Assembly: GCF_028335745.1 (NCBI RefSeq)
Contig: NZ_CP116477.1
Coordinates: 1,984,001-2,048,000, forward strand
Origin: Pectobacterium sp. A5351
GTDB lineage: Bacteria > Pseudomonadota > Gammaproteobacteria > Enterobacterales > Enterobacteriaceae
Length of the DNA stretch: 64,000 nt
Direction: 5' to 3'
Shown here: in pieces, positions 1 through 8,774 of the stretch
How positions within the stretch are numbered: the stretch's first letter is position 1
How the letters are laid out: each line of letters begins with the position of its first letter
Notes under the pieces: generated by a model
Database searches by the model: none
What the model saw: only the letters and a program-made list of their open reading frames with translations
What the model was told of the DNA's origin: nothing
Position numbers and translations under genes: made by a program

Positions 1-1046
1 GTCAGGCGGCCGTAGAACTTGAGACGCGCTCGTTGGATCAGATCTATAAGAGTGCATTGGGAGAAGGCGGGTCGGTCACCGTTTACGCTGGTGGTGATGT
101 GCAATCGCAGCAGGCCCGTTTCAAGCAGGAATTTGAGAAGCGTTTTCCTGGCATAAAGCTGAACGTGATTGTCGATTACAGCAAATATCATGACGCCCGT
201 ATCGATAACCAACTGGCGACCGATACCCTGATTCCTGACGTGGTGCAGTTGCAAACGGTACAGAATTTTCCGCGCTGGAAAAAGGAAGGCGTGTTGCTGA
301 ATTACAAACCACGTGGCTGGGACAAGATTTACCCGGAGTTTCGTGATGCCGACGGTGCGTGGATCGGTGCTTATGTCATCGCGTTCAGCAATCTGGTCAA
401 TACCCAACTTCTGGATGAAAAATCTTGGCCACGCGAAGCCAATGACTACCTTCGTCCGAATCTCAGAGGCAATTTGATTCTGGCCTATCCTAACGACGAC
501 GATGCGGTGTTGTTCTGGTACAAGCTGGTCGTGGACAAATACGGCTGGGATTTTGTGAAAAAATTGCAGGAGCAAGATCCTGTCTACGTGCGAGGCACCA
601 ACGTGCCCGGTGCTGAAATCGCGACGGGAAAATACAGCGCGACGTTTACCAGTTCCGGTGCGCTCGTTCCGGCTGTGGATTCCGTAACCCGCTTTGTTCT
701 GCCAAAGTCCGATCCTTTTGTGTCATGGGCTCAGCGCGCCGCTATTTTCAAAAAGGCTAAACATCCGGAAAGTGCCAAGCTGTACCTGAGTTGGCTGCTG
801 GATCCGCAAACACAGACTCAGGTCTCGCGCATGTGGTCGGTGCGTACTGACGTTGCGCCGCCAGAAGGCTACAAACCTATCTGGGAATACCGCAATACCC
901 GACCACAGGCGTTTGCTGATTTCATGTACGATCGCGGTGCAGTTGAGCGCTTCCGTGCACAGATGAGCCTATATGTTGGCGAAGCAAAAGGCGAACCCAC
1001 TCCGGGCTGGCTTGGCGTGCACCCAGAGGTGCCTCTGGTTAACTAA
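1..1046 (+). CDS. ABC transporter substrate-binding protein, family 1 (5' end outside window)
   Basis: The reading frame is open from base 3, so the true start and any signal peptide lie left of the window; the first internal start-like codon (TTG at 33) has no ribosome binding site. The visible part begins with a 'GSVTVYAGGD' strand, followed by a two-lobed binding-protein pattern: the 'FEKRFPGIKLNVIVDYSKYHDARI' type segment, 'PDVVQLQTVQNFPRWKKEG' and a late 'ESAKLYLSWLLDP' helix. These are typical of family-1 extracellular solute-binding proteins (Fe3+/thiamine/phosphonate-type). The ligand cannot be read from the sequence. A hairpin follows the stop. It is not obviously linked to the pectin genes, which lie on the other strand. 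Confidence 0.75.
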   Translation, partial: QAAVELETRSLDQIYKSALGEGGSVTVYAGGDVQSQQARFKQEFEKRFPGIKLNVIVDYSKYHDARIDNQLATDTLIPDVVQLQTVQNFPRWKKEGVLLNYKPRGWDKIYPEFRDADGAWIGAYVIAFSNLVNTQLLDEKSWPREANDYLRPNLRGNLILAYPNDDDAVLFWYKLVVDKYGWDFVKKLQEQDPVYVRGTNVPGAEIATGKYSATFTSSGALVPAVDSVTRFVLPKSDPFVSWAQRAAIFKKAKHPESAKLYLSWLLDPQTQTQVSRMWSVRTDVAPPEGYKPIWEYRNTRPQAFADFMYDRGAVERFRAQMSLYVGEAKGEPTPGWLGVHPEVPLVN

Positions 1047-1070
1047 CGCTTGAAATTAGTGAGTCAACTT

Positions 1071-1099
1071 ATGCTGGTCACGTTAATCGTGGCCAGCAT
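1071..1099 (+). terminator. hairpin after binding-protein gene
   Basis: Arms ATGCTGGTCACG and CGTGGCCAGCAT (one mismatch) with a 5-base loop lie 25 bases after the stop. There is no clear T-run, so intrinsic termination is likely but not certain. Confidence 0.5.
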
Positions 1100-1191
1100 T
1101 GCATCAGGCAGGCATCACATGATTAAGTATCACACCCGATAATGGGGGGCTTGTTCGGCGAAGGGGTGAGCAGAATAAGCAAGAGAGGATT

Positions 1192-1217
1192 GCCAATGGC
1201 AGCGAGCCACCATTGGC
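1192..1217 (-). terminator. hairpin after the pectate lyase gene
   Basis: A perfect 8-bp stem (GCCAATGG / CCATTGGC) starts 18 bases past the lyase stop on the minus strand. No strong T-run follows; a weak terminator or an mRNA 3'-end structure. Confidence 0.4.
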
Positions 1218-1234
1218 GTGTTGGGGATTAGTGC

Positions 1235-2941
1235 TTATTTCTTGTTGTTGGGGTTTAAGGTTTCGCCAACGTTCAGCAGGAAGATCTCGTTATCGCGAGT
1301 CGATATGCGCGTTGAGCCATCTTCCATACGGTAGCCACCCTCGGTGAAGCCGGCACCATTCAGGAACGGGGCAACGGACTGTGGTTGATTGCGTACCGCG
1401 GCTTCCAGTGCTAACAGGGCATAAGGCTCGATGGTATCGACATCGGCATATTGTCTGTTGGACTCGGCCATGAAAAAGCCGTTTTTATAACGTGTGCTGA
1501 TAATGTTATCGCCCATTTTTTCCGCCAATGACAGATAGTCTTTCACTTTGCTCGCCTGATACAGATCCAGCAGCGCGAACAGCGCGTAAGGGTCGTTATT
1601 CTTCGTAGCGAGATCCACTTTGACGTCTTTACCCGGCGCTGAACCTAATTCACCCAGTCCCTGTGCGCGAGCGATACCGCGTGCGACACGCCACAGCTCG
1701 GCGTCCGGTAACACGGTATAGGCGCGAGCATAGGAAAGCAGGAATGCATTATCCGCAGGATAAGGCTTGATCACAGTGCCTTTTTTGCCGTAGTAACCGT
1801 CACGTGGCAGAACATAATTAGAGAGATCTTTGCCGTTAGCGAGCATCGGGCGGAACGTGTTATCCGACTCGTTATAGGCATATTTGGCAAAGGCTTTCAG
1901 GCCATCGGTGGTCCACGTCAGCAGTTCCTTGCCTTCCGCCCCTAAATCTTTACCCAACTGGAGCTGCATGAGCGCATTTTCGGAATAGATCGTACTGGTG
2001 CGTCCTTTCAGCATCATATTGCCTTCCAGCGCGGTGGGACCGAATTCCGGGCCAAACTGGCGCTGGGCGCGATCGCCGTATTTGGAATGCGTATCGGCAT
2101 CGTCGGTGGTTTCATCACGCTTCAGCGCCTGTGTAAACTGATACACGCCGAGCCCGGTTGCTTTGTCGCGCGGTAAAACGTACTGCTGTGCCAGACGTTT
2201 CGCCCAAACCAACGCACCGTCTTCTTTATTGTATTTGTACAGTAATGAGGCGGAATAGATCAGGTCGTTACCCGCATTCAGGAAACTGAGGCCTTTGGTG
2301 GCGAAGAAGGGCGGCTGTTGCTCGAACGGGCTTTGCCAGAGCGCGCCCATTTTTTGCCCGTATTTACCGTGGCGACTGGTTTCCATGATCTTCCAGTCAT
2401 AAACGTGCGCATTCCAGAAGCCGCGAATAAAGCGCGCGGTGGCCTCTTTATCGACACTGAACATCAAATCGTAGTAGGGATAGGCATTTTTCAGCTCATG
2501 CACCATCTCTTTTTCGCTAGGGCCTTCCGGTTGCAGCGTTTTTAAATCAACGAAACGGTGGCCGCCCCAAATCAGCAGGCCACTCTCATCCTGATAGTGC
2601 TGGAAATGATACTTCACAATCGCTTCGGCACGCTGCTTATAGCTGGGATTGCCGCTCAGGTTACTCAACCCAACCAGCACGCGCATCAGGTTTTGCTGCG
2701 CGGAGAAGTTGGATAACACGGCGTGGCGGCCGTCAGGGAAGATCCACTCCATCTGCTTGCCAGTACGCGGATCGATACCATCGGCGAGCAGCGGCGTGGG
2801 CGATTGACCGTGGTAATGGTCACCGGCTTTGGTCAGCACGTTGTCAACGTACTGATTGACGATAGTGAGGCGGTCTGGTGTGGCGGCGCTGGCCTGTAAA
2901 GCAACCAGACCTGCAAGGAGCGACAGCGCAAATCTTTTCAT
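1235..2941 (-). CDS. pelY: periplasmic pectate lyase, polysaccharide lyase family 2
   Basis: A 568-residue protein with a clear Sec signal peptide (MKRFALSLLAGLVALQASAA, cut about residue 19-20). The rest resembles the periplasmic pectate lyases called PelB in Erwinia carotovora and PelY in Yersinia (family PL2), for example 'GGHRFVDL', 'WNAHVYDW' and the C-terminal 'DNEIFLLNVGE'. Such enzymes cleave polygalacturonate and oligogalacturonates by beta-elimination in the periplasm. The symbol pelY is one of several in use. It is the third gene of a minus-strand run behind two oligogalacturonate porins (98 bp gap to the first), so it should act on fragments that enter through them. Start ATG has AGGT upstream. 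Confidence 0.88.
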   Translation of the reverse strand: MKRFALSLLAGLVALQASAATPDRLTIVNQYVDNVLTKAGDHYHGQSPTPLLADGIDPRTGKQMEWIFPDGRHAVLSNFSAQQNLMRVLVGLSNLSGNPSYKQRAEAIVKYHFQHYQDESGLLIWGGHRFVDLKTLQPEGPSEKEMVHELKNAYPYYDLMFSVDKEATARFIRGFWNAHVYDWKIMETSRHGKYGQKMGALWQSPFEQQPPFFATKGLSFLNAGNDLIYSASLLYKYNKEDGALVWAKRLAQQYVLPRDKATGLGVYQFTQALKRDETTDDADTHSKYGDRAQRQFGPEFGPTALEGNMMLKGRTSTIYSENALMQLQLGKDLGAEGKELLTWTTDGLKAFAKYAYNESDNTFRPMLANGKDLSNYVLPRDGYYGKKGTVIKPYPADNAFLLSYARAYTVLPDAELWRVARGIARAQGLGELGSAPGKDVKVDLATKNNDPYALFALLDLYQASKVKDYLSLAEKMGDNIISTRYKNGFFMAESNRQYADVDTIEPYALLALEAAVRNQPQSVAPFLNGAGFTEGGYRMEDGSTRISTRDNEIFLLNVGETLNPNNKK

Positions 2942-3038
2942 TTTTATTTACCTGTAACGACTATTTATAGCTGTAATAAAGGGATCCCGTTTGATGAGCA
3001 GGATCCCCGAGAAACATGGTGTAGTAAATAAACTGTTG

Positions 3039-3791
3039 TTAGAACGTATAGGTGAAGCCTACTTTCCCTTTTCCTTCACGCGATTTCACGTCGCGCCCGC
3101 TGGCGACATCTTCAACGCCAATGTGTGCTGTCCAGTTGTCGTTGATGGTGTAAGACACATCAAAATCCTGCTGATAGTCATGCTTTTTGTTGTTTTGCAG
3201 CACGTAATCGGCGTGATAGTAGTAAGCGGTGTACGCCAGCGTGAAGTTATCGAAACCTTTGTAGGCCACGCCTGCTTCATAGCGGTGACGGTGAGTATCA
3301 TCATCCGTGCTGGTGCGTTTGCTGCGGGTGATTTTTCTGAGGTCATAGCGATATTGCGCATGAAGATCCGTCTTGTCAGTGACAGCCCAGGTGAGTTTCA
3401 AACCTGGCGTATAGCGTGCGCCGGAACTTTGGCTAGCGCCGATATCGCCTACGGTGCCTTCACCGCTGGTGCCGCCGGAGTAGAAGCGCGCTTCCAGATT
3501 CGGCGTCAGGGTTAATTCAGGTGTCAAACTGTAGGCATAGCCGGTATAAAAAGCATAAGAATTCGAGACGACATCATCGATGGTCAGATCTTTATTCTTA
3601 TTATAAAAGTTCAGCTCAACGCCAACGTACAGGCCATTATCCATAAAATGCCGCATGCCAATTTCATCACCGTGATAGCGATTCATCGTTCCCCAGCTAT
3701 GTTCATAGCTGAGTTTGGTGTCAGAGGCAGAAGCGGAAATAGCATAAATTTGGGCAAAGAGAATACCGGCCACAAGGTAGCGTTTTTTCAT
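3039..3791 (-). CDS. kdgM: oligogalacturonate-specific porin, KdgM family
   Basis: A 250-residue outer-membrane beta-barrel. It has a signal peptide (MKKRYLVAGILFAQIYAISASA), alternating amphipathic strands, the family phrase 'YEHSWGTMNRYHGDEIGMRH' near the mature N-terminus, and a C-terminal aromatic end 'GKVGFTYTF' suited to Bam-dependent insertion. KdgM porins are monomeric channels that let pectin oligomers enter the periplasm. The ATG at 3791 is preferred over the ATG at 3803 because the signal peptide starts there and the upstream codon has no ribosome binding site. It lies between the paralogous porin and the lyase, all on one strand. Confidence 0.88.
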   Translation of the reverse strand: MKKRYLVAGILFAQIYAISASASDTKLSYEHSWGTMNRYHGDEIGMRHFMDNGLYVGVELNFYNKNKDLTIDDVVSNSYAFYTGYAYSLTPELTLTPNLEARFYSGGTSGEGTVGDIGASQSSGARYTPGLKLTWAVTDKTDLHAQYRYDLRKITRSKRTSTDDDTHRHRYEAGVAYKGFDNFTLAYTAYYYHADYVLQNNKKHDYQQDFDVSYTINDNWTAHIGVEDVASGRDVKSREGKGKVGFTYTF

Positions 3792-3922
3792 TATGGGCAC
3801 CATTAATATTGGTCGTTAATTGTGAAAACTGTGCGCTGATAGACAAAATTCATTCATGAATTTATTTTTTCATCAACGCGACACGAAATACGGTGTGTTT
3901 CCTTTATAAAATTCGGTATTTC

Positions 3923-4741
3923 TTAGAAAACGTAGTTGAAACCAACTTTGATTTTCCCTTGACGGCTTGATGATGTGCTGGATTGGCTAATATCATCATA
4001 CTCAATGTAAGGAGTTAGCTGTTTGTTTAACTTATATTGAACTTTGAACTGATGCTCATAGTCCGTTTTACCATTGTCATAGACTGCGTATTCTCTTTCT
4101 GTGAATTCGCCCTTGCTATATTTGTACGATTTTGTGGTGTTATCGCCGATATAGTAGTTAAAGACGTAAGTCAGATTAATATTATCAAAACCAGAATACG
4201 TTACCCCTGCATCCAAGCGGTGGCGTCCGGTGTCGGATTTTGACAAATAAGATTCCCCAGCGTGACCATATTTATCTGACGTGGAAATGGTCGAATAACG
4301 TGAACTACGTGTCGGTTTCTTATATTCATAACGGTAACGGCCATAAGTGGACCAGTCGCTGTTAATTCGATAGTTATATTTCAGCCCCGGCTGATACATC
4401 ATGCTGGCATTACCGATGGAGAACTCAAAGCTGGGGGTTAAGGTCGCGGCCTTGCTTAGCTTGAAGTCCTTACCGATCACCATGCCGCCAGAGCCGCCCT
4501 GCATGTCATCATAGGCCACGTCGTAGTTGCTGTTCCCGCCTGCTGACGTACTGAATTTGACTTCGTACGACCAACCGTTGGTTTTCTTATGGATGAGCTT
4601 GATGGAATCTGCGTGGCGGCGGTCTTCCGTCTTCCAGTTATGTTCGTACTGAAAGGTGGTTTTGCCGTCGGTTTCCGCTTGGGTAAGGAAAGGAGCGAAT
4701 CCGGCACAAACGATGAGTAGGTTACGTGTGTATATTTTCAT
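3923..4741 (-). CDS. second KdgM-family oligogalacturonate porin
   Basis: A 272-residue paralogue of the neighbouring porin, with signal peptide (MKIYTRNLLIVCAGFAPFLTQA), 'FQYEHNWKTEDRRHADSIKLIHK' at the mature N-terminus, and a terminal 'GKIKVGFNYVF'. Longer loops than the neighbour (Ser/Tyr/Lys-rich stretch around residues 140-175) suggest a different size or charge preference, as for KdgN in Dickeya, but this is inference. It is the first gene of the porin-porin-lyase run, 120 bp ahead of kdgM, so the KdgR box upstream should control all three. Confidence 0.85.
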   Translation of the reverse strand: MKIYTRNLLIVCAGFAPFLTQAETDGKTTFQYEHNWKTEDRRHADSIKLIHKKTNGWSYEVKFSTSAGGNSNYDVAYDDMQGGSGGMVIGKDFKLSKAATLTPSFEFSIGNASMMYQPGLKYNYRINSDWSTYGRYRYEYKKPTRSSRYSTISTSDKYGHAGESYLSKSDTGRHRLDAGVTYSGFDNINLTYVFNYYIGDNTTKSYKYSKGEFTEREYAVYDNGKTDYEHQFKVQYKLNKQLTPYIEYDDISQSSTSSSRQGKIKVGFNYVF

Positions 4742-5025
4742 TCTGTCTTTCTCTTTCTTAATGAATAAATAATATTACTGGCGCGTGCAGTCTCTATCTT
4801 TAAAACCAGACAGTGGATACCATTTTTTGGGCGTAAAAATAGAATCACCATAAATGATGATGACGCCATTAATAATGTCAGACAGGGCGAATACCCTGGT
4901 AAATCAGGTTTCTATCAATTCATTTACGCTTCCTTATATACGGTGTTGCTTACAAGTATTTCAATCAGCGAAATGGCTTAGGCTGATGTGTGAATGTCGG
5001 TAATTTATATCGCTTACTGGTTGGT

Positions 5026-5052
5026 CTAATTATCAGTAGACTTGATAATTAG
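5026..5052. promoter_or_regulatory. perfect 10-bp inverted repeat, candidate operator
   Basis: CTAATTATCA and TGATAATTAG flank a 7-base spacer, just 20 bases from the KdgR box. The left arm overlaps a TTGGTCTAATTAT copy. The binding protein is unknown; TTGGT half-sites are common among GntR-type hexuronate regulators. Confidence 0.4.
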
Positions 5053-5072
5053 GTCGTGTGGCATTATGGTGA

Positions 5073-5093
5073 AAAGGAAACGTTGTTTCATTT
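5073..5093. promoter_or_regulatory. KdgR operator
   Basis: The 21 bases match the published KdgR consensus AAATRAAAYRNYRTTTYATTT at all positions but one (G at position 4); the core is GAAACGTTGTTTC. KdgR represses pectin-degradation genes until 2-keto-3-deoxygluconate binds it. The site lies about 330 bp before the first porin start, farther than usual, so either the leader is long or the box works at a distance. Confidence 0.8.
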
Positions 5094-5367
5094 ATGTGGA
5101 TCACACATTTAGTTACCGATTGAAATTTTTTGTAATTACTTGGTCTGATTATTGTAAGGATAAGGAAGGGGAGTAACGACGATCGTTGTTGTCAGATTTA
5201 GGGGGGTAGCTCTTGATCGTTAATGATGATAGTGATATGTAATTGAACAACCGTTAACCTGTTATCTGCCTTATTTCCGCCATCGATTGGAAAATATTCA
5301 GCGGAAAGCGAGTTCCGTAAAAATGAATAAATGGTCAATAATGATTAACTATCCTGACTATTTTCAG

Positions 5368-5395
5368 GGAACCCATCCCGTTTTCATTCCACTCA
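5368..5395 (+). promoter_or_regulatory. hrp box (HrpL-dependent promoter)
   Basis: GGAACC at 5368-5373 and CCACTCA at 5389-5395 are separated by exactly 15 bases, a full match to the hrp box GGAACC-N15/16-CCACNNA read by the ECF sigma factor HrpL. It points at hrpK, about 110 bp downstream. Confidence 0.9.
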
Positions 5396-5506
5396 TATCC
5401 TGGCTATCTCCGTCATACTGCGAGCGGCAAGTGTGCAGGCCTTTCTGTATTCAATGACGCGGGACATTCGTTTGTTAAGCCTGACGACAGCAGAATGGAG
5501 ACATCA

Positions 5507-7270
5507 ATGATCAATCGTATTGAGAATGGAAGCCGTTGGGGAAATGCCTCGCCTTTGCCCGCGCAGCACAATACCGAGGCGAGTCGGCAAGGGGGACAAT
5601 CGGCCGCATTGCCCACTGCGCGGCCGGGTTCGCGTTCAATCGATTTTGGCGAGGTGTCGCCGAACATGGCGCAGGTTTCTTCTGAACAGAGGACGATAGC
5701 ACCCACGCGTGCTTTGCCCGCGGTGCCGAACGTTGCAGACCGTTCACTCATTGCGGAACCCAAACCGCCCGTCGATCTTCAAGCGATAGACAGCTCGGAG
5801 CACAGTAACGCCAAGGCGTTGGAGAAATGGTCGGCGCTGTTGAGCGATCTGCCGGAACATGAACGTGAAAAGGCCGCAAAGGAACTGAATCGCCCGCTGG
5901 CAGCGGCGAAAATGCTACAGGAAGGTGGGGTTAATGCGGAAAAAGCGCTCGTTTATCTGCGTGAAAATCCCGCTATCTACACGGCGATGGATACGGCAAA
6001 AGACGGTGGCAGAGCCGACGGACATATCTCTAATCGGGATACCAAATCCTTTATTAAAAATATGGAGCGACGCGCCAGCGATGCCAGCCACGCCGTGAAG
6101 GAATATAGAGATAAAAATCCCACGGCCGATGCGCAGTCGCTGCGGTTAGTACACTCTTCCGCGCTGTTGCTGGCTAACGAACCGCTGCTGAACGCCGCCG
6201 ATGCCAAAAAATCCTACGTGGATTCTCCGCCGAAAGAGAACGATCGCACCAGTACACTGACTGACCTGAACGCGATTATGACCGACAACCCGACGCTGTC
6301 GCCTCAGTTAAAAGCGGCTGCCCGGCTGTGGTCGCACCCTGGGTTATTCGGGATTCTGGAACATGCGGATGTCAAAGGGGAGAAACTGGCGCGAGTTCCG
6401 CATGATGGCAAACTGATGATGAAGGACATGAAAAGCTGGATTCGTGAACAAGCGCCGGTAAACCGCCAGGAAGCGGTAGATACGCTACACAATGCGGCGG
6501 CGTTAGGGCTGGCGGAAAAAACCGATATCAGCCAGTTGAATGAGGCAGTTTTTACCCAGCCGCAGCAGTACAGCGGGGCGCAAAAGTCGGCGACGCTGGT
6601 CAAACTGCAACAAACGCTGGAACAGGTGATGGCGGGGCGTGAATATCGGAATACCGAAGAAACGGAAAAGGTATTACATCAACGTATTGACGCGCTACAG
6701 AAAGACGGGGATGTGATTCAGCATTTTGAGCAGGCGGTACCACGTGAGGTAAACACCATCTTACGGTCCGATCCATTGCTCGCGCAGGCGGCGATGAGCC
6801 AACGTTTCTCTACGGCGTCACAGGCTGCCCCGCGAACGGTTGGGCTTGATACCGCACTTTCGGCTGCACCCCATGCGGGATCGGGAGTAAAAAGCGATGC
6901 GCAGGCGGTGAAAGAGGCCGGTCGCAGCGTGATGAGTTTTGCTAAATCGTCGCTGCACGCAGAGGATTTAACCAAAGCCGCAGGGAGTAGAACGGCCATT
7001 GGATTGGCTGGCAAAGCGGGCGCAGCGATTGCCGGAAAAGTGGTGGGGGCTATCGCCGGTGAAGCCGCTGGTGCGGCGGCGGCTTCTGCCGTTGGCGCGG
7101 CAGCAGGGCCGATAGGATGGGCAGTGAGCGGGGCGCTCAGCATCGGCATGGGGATTGCGGAACTGGTGAATTTCTTCAATGCCAAAAGCAAGCTCAAACA
7201 CCGGCGGGAAGATTTTGCCAAAACGGTTAATCCCGCGCTGGAACAGTTCAATATTCCTAAACCGCGTTGA
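5507..7270 (+). CDS. hrpK: HrpK/NolX-family type III secretion translocator-like protein
   Basis: A 587-residue protein without a Sec signal. Start ATG 5507 is chosen because GGAG lies 6 bases upstream; the ATG at 5495 has none. The N-terminus is Ser/Gln/Pro-rich, as expected for a type III secretion signal. Two related modules follow: around residues 150-190 ('NPAIYTAMDTAKDGG', 'ADGHISNRD') and 280-310 ('HPGLFGILEHAD', 'PHDGKLMMKDM'), each with a DxxxDGxI-like loop typical of NolX/HrpF/HrpK proteins. Residues about 500-560 form an Ala/Gly-rich glycine-zipper stretch likely to enter membranes. The family inserts in host membranes to help effectors cross. No other T3SS gene is in the window, so this is an orphan driven by its own hrp box. 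Confidence 0.82.
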   Translation: MINRIENGSRWGNASPLPAQHNTEASRQGGQSAALPTARPGSRSIDFGEVSPNMAQVSSEQRTIAPTRALPAVPNVADRSLIAEPKPPVDLQAIDSSEHSNAKALEKWSALLSDLPEHEREKAAKELNRPLAAAKMLQEGGVNAEKALVYLRENPAIYTAMDTAKDGGRADGHISNRDTKSFIKNMERRASDASHAVKEYRDKNPTADAQSLRLVHSSALLLANEPLLNAADAKKSYVDSPPKENDRTSTLTDLNAIMTDNPTLSPQLKAAARLWSHPGLFGILEHADVKGEKLARVPHDGKLMMKDMKSWIREQAPVNRQEAVDTLHNAAALGLAEKTDISQLNEAVFTQPQQYSGAQKSATLVKLQQTLEQVMAGREYRNTEETEKVLHQRIDALQKDGDVIQHFEQAVPREVNTILRSDPLLAQAAMSQRFSTASQAAPRTVGLDTALSAAPHAGSGVKSDAQAVKEAGRSVMSFAKSSLHAEDLTKAAGSRTAIGLAGKAGAAIAGKVVGAIAGEAAGAAAASAVGAAAGPIGWAVSGALSIGMGIAELVNFFNAKSKLKHRREDFAKTVNPALEQFNIPKPR

Positions 7271-7310
7271 TGCGCTCGCTTAAATTTCAAAGCATGAGAT
7301 TTTCAACGCA

Positions 7311-7487
7311 TTAGATTTCAAAACCGGGAGCGACTTCTTTCACCGGCTTTTTACACGCTTCGGGCTTGGGTTGATTCGCCGGAAGGTTTTTACAGTCAGG
7401 CGCAAAGGGATTCAACGCATCGCGATTCAGATAGAGCACAAACAGGATCAGAAGGATGAGGGGGATCAGAATACGTTTTCTTTTCAT
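7311..7487 (-). CDS. small single-pass membrane or secreted protein (58 aa)
   Basis: A short open frame encoding 58 residues. It has a basic start (MKRKR), a hydrophobic segment 'ILIPLILLILFVLYL', then a polar tail with two cysteines ('DCKNLPANQPKPEACKK'), 23-24 bases after ATG per turn of nothing else recognisable. The hydrophobic-plus-two-cysteine plan suggests a protein anchored in the inner membrane with a periplasmic, possibly disulfide-bonded tail. It is convergent with hrpK, whose stop is 41 bases away. Function unknown; the composition argues that it is a real gene. Confidence 0.6.
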   Translation of the reverse strand: MKRKRILIPLILLILFVLYLNRDALNPFAPDCKNLPANQPKPEACKKPVKEVAPGFEI

Positions 7488-7632
7488 GGTTATCTTTGGT
7501 TGCGTTGCAGAAAATGTGGATATGTTAAAAAAACAGGAAAAATTCTAACGCGTTACGCGGCTTTTGTCTTTAGCCTGCTCGGTTTCCGCCTTATTGTTGT
7601 GGTTTGTCATGGCGATATCGGCAGAGGTGAAG

Positions 7633-8640
7633 ATGAAAAAGATTCGATTTGCGGCGATTGGGTTAGCGCACAACCACATTTATGACATGTGCCGACAACT
7701 GGTTGATGCAGGGGCGGAACTGGTCGGCGTGTTCGAGTCCGATCTGCATCATCGGGAAAAATTCATCTCGCTGTTCCCCGCCGTGCCTTTTGTTGATTCT
7801 GCGGAGCAACTGATAGCCGATACGTCTATCGATCTTATTGCCTGCGCGGTCATTCCCTGTGACCGCGCCGAACTGGCGCTGCGCACGCTGGATGCAGGCA
7901 AAGATTTCTTCACTGCCAAACCGCCGTTGACCACGCTGGAGCAGTTGGATGCTGTCCAGCGTCGGGTCGCGGAAACCGGTCGAAAATTTGCTGTGTACTT
8001 TAATGAACGCATCAATGTGGATAGTGCGTTGTTTGCTGGTGAACTGGTGCAACGGGGGGAAATTGGTCGCGTGATTCAGACGATCGGCGTTGGCCCGCAC
8101 CGTGAACGCGGCGCGCGGCCTGACTGGTTTTATCAAAAGCGTCAATACGGCGGGATCCTCTGCGATATCGGTATTCACCAAATTGAACAGTTTCTCTATT
8201 TTACCGGCAACACCGATGCGCAAGTGGTGACCAGCCAGACGGCGAATTATCATCATCCGCATCAGCCAGAATTTGAGGATTTTGGCGACGCGATGCTGCT
8301 GGGTGACAATGGGGCAACGGGCTATTTTCGCTGTGACTGGTTTACGCCGGATGGGTTGAGCGTCTGGGGCGACGGCCGCCTGACGATATTGGGGACGGAA
8401 GGCTACATCGAAATCAGGAAATACGTCGATCTGACGCGCGGTGAAAGCAACGTCGTCTATCTGGTGAATGGCAAGGGTGAACAGCGCTTTACCCCCGCAG
8501 GCCGCGTCGAACGCGCCTTTTTCCCGGATTTTCTGCGTGATTGCCGTGAGCGTACCGAGCTTGTGATGTCGCAAGCGCATATCTTCAAGGCGACGGAGCT
8601 GTCGATTCTGGCGCAGCAGGCCGCGAAAAAGATCGCCTGA
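7633..8640 (+). CDS. Gfo/Idh/MocA-family oxidoreductase
   Basis: A 335-residue protein with an N-terminal Rossmann fold ('KIRFAAIGLAHNHIYDM', a variant of the usual GxGxxG), followed by the conserved lysine segment 'FFTAKPPLTTLEQLD' (the EKP motif here is AKP) and a C-terminal domain with 'GGILCDIGIHQIEQFLYFTG', which holds the usual catalytic-site Asp and His. The family oxidises or reduces sugars, inositols or related compounds with NAD(P). The ATG at 7633 has AGGTGAAG directly upstream; earlier in-frame starts do not. It stands alone between hrpK and the urea operon, so the substrate is unknown. Confidence 0.82.
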   Translation: MKKIRFAAIGLAHNHIYDMCRQLVDAGAELVGVFESDLHHREKFISLFPAVPFVDSAEQLIADTSIDLIACAVIPCDRAELALRTLDAGKDFFTAKPPLTTLEQLDAVQRRVAETGRKFAVYFNERINVDSALFAGELVQRGEIGRVIQTIGVGPHRERGARPDWFYQKRQYGGILCDIGIHQIEQFLYFTGNTDAQVVTSQTANYHHPHQPEFEDFGDAMLLGDNGATGYFRCDWFTPDGLSVWGDGRLTILGTEGYIEIRKYVDLTRGESNVVYLVNGKGEQRFTPAGRVERAFFPDFLRDCRERTELVMSQAHIFKATELSILAQQAAKKIA

Positions 8641-8774
8641 GAGAATCATCATCTCCATATCAATGACCCACGCTTTTTGCAACCGTGCTCCGCGATGGCG
8701 CACGGTTGTTCCTTTTCTGTGCATTGCGATGCGGTGATTTATTTTAATTCTATATAAATCAATAAAATAAAATC

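Larger units (their letters stand above)
4742..5506. promoter_or_regulatory. long divergent control region between pectin operon and hrpK
   Basis: This 765-bp AT-rich stretch contains no convincing gene. It holds a KdgR box, a 10-bp inverted repeat, two copies of TTGGTCT(A/G)ATTAT (5021-5033 and 5140-5152) and, on the hrpK side, a hrp box. These are listed separately. Confidence 0.7.

Noticed and set aside
5094..5110. CRP-like site TGTGGATCACACA near the KdgR box
   Set aside because: The half-sites do not have the 6-base spacer of CRP sites; only one half fits.
5413..5763. 116-residue minus-strand frame overlapping the hrpK start and its leader
   Set aside because: No ribosome binding site or recognisable fold; hrpK with its hrp box explains the region.
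7663..8724. 353-residue open frame on the minus strand
   Set aside because: It is opposite the oxidoreductase gene; its His/Arg-rich composition and lack of a ribosome binding site show it is a shadow frame.
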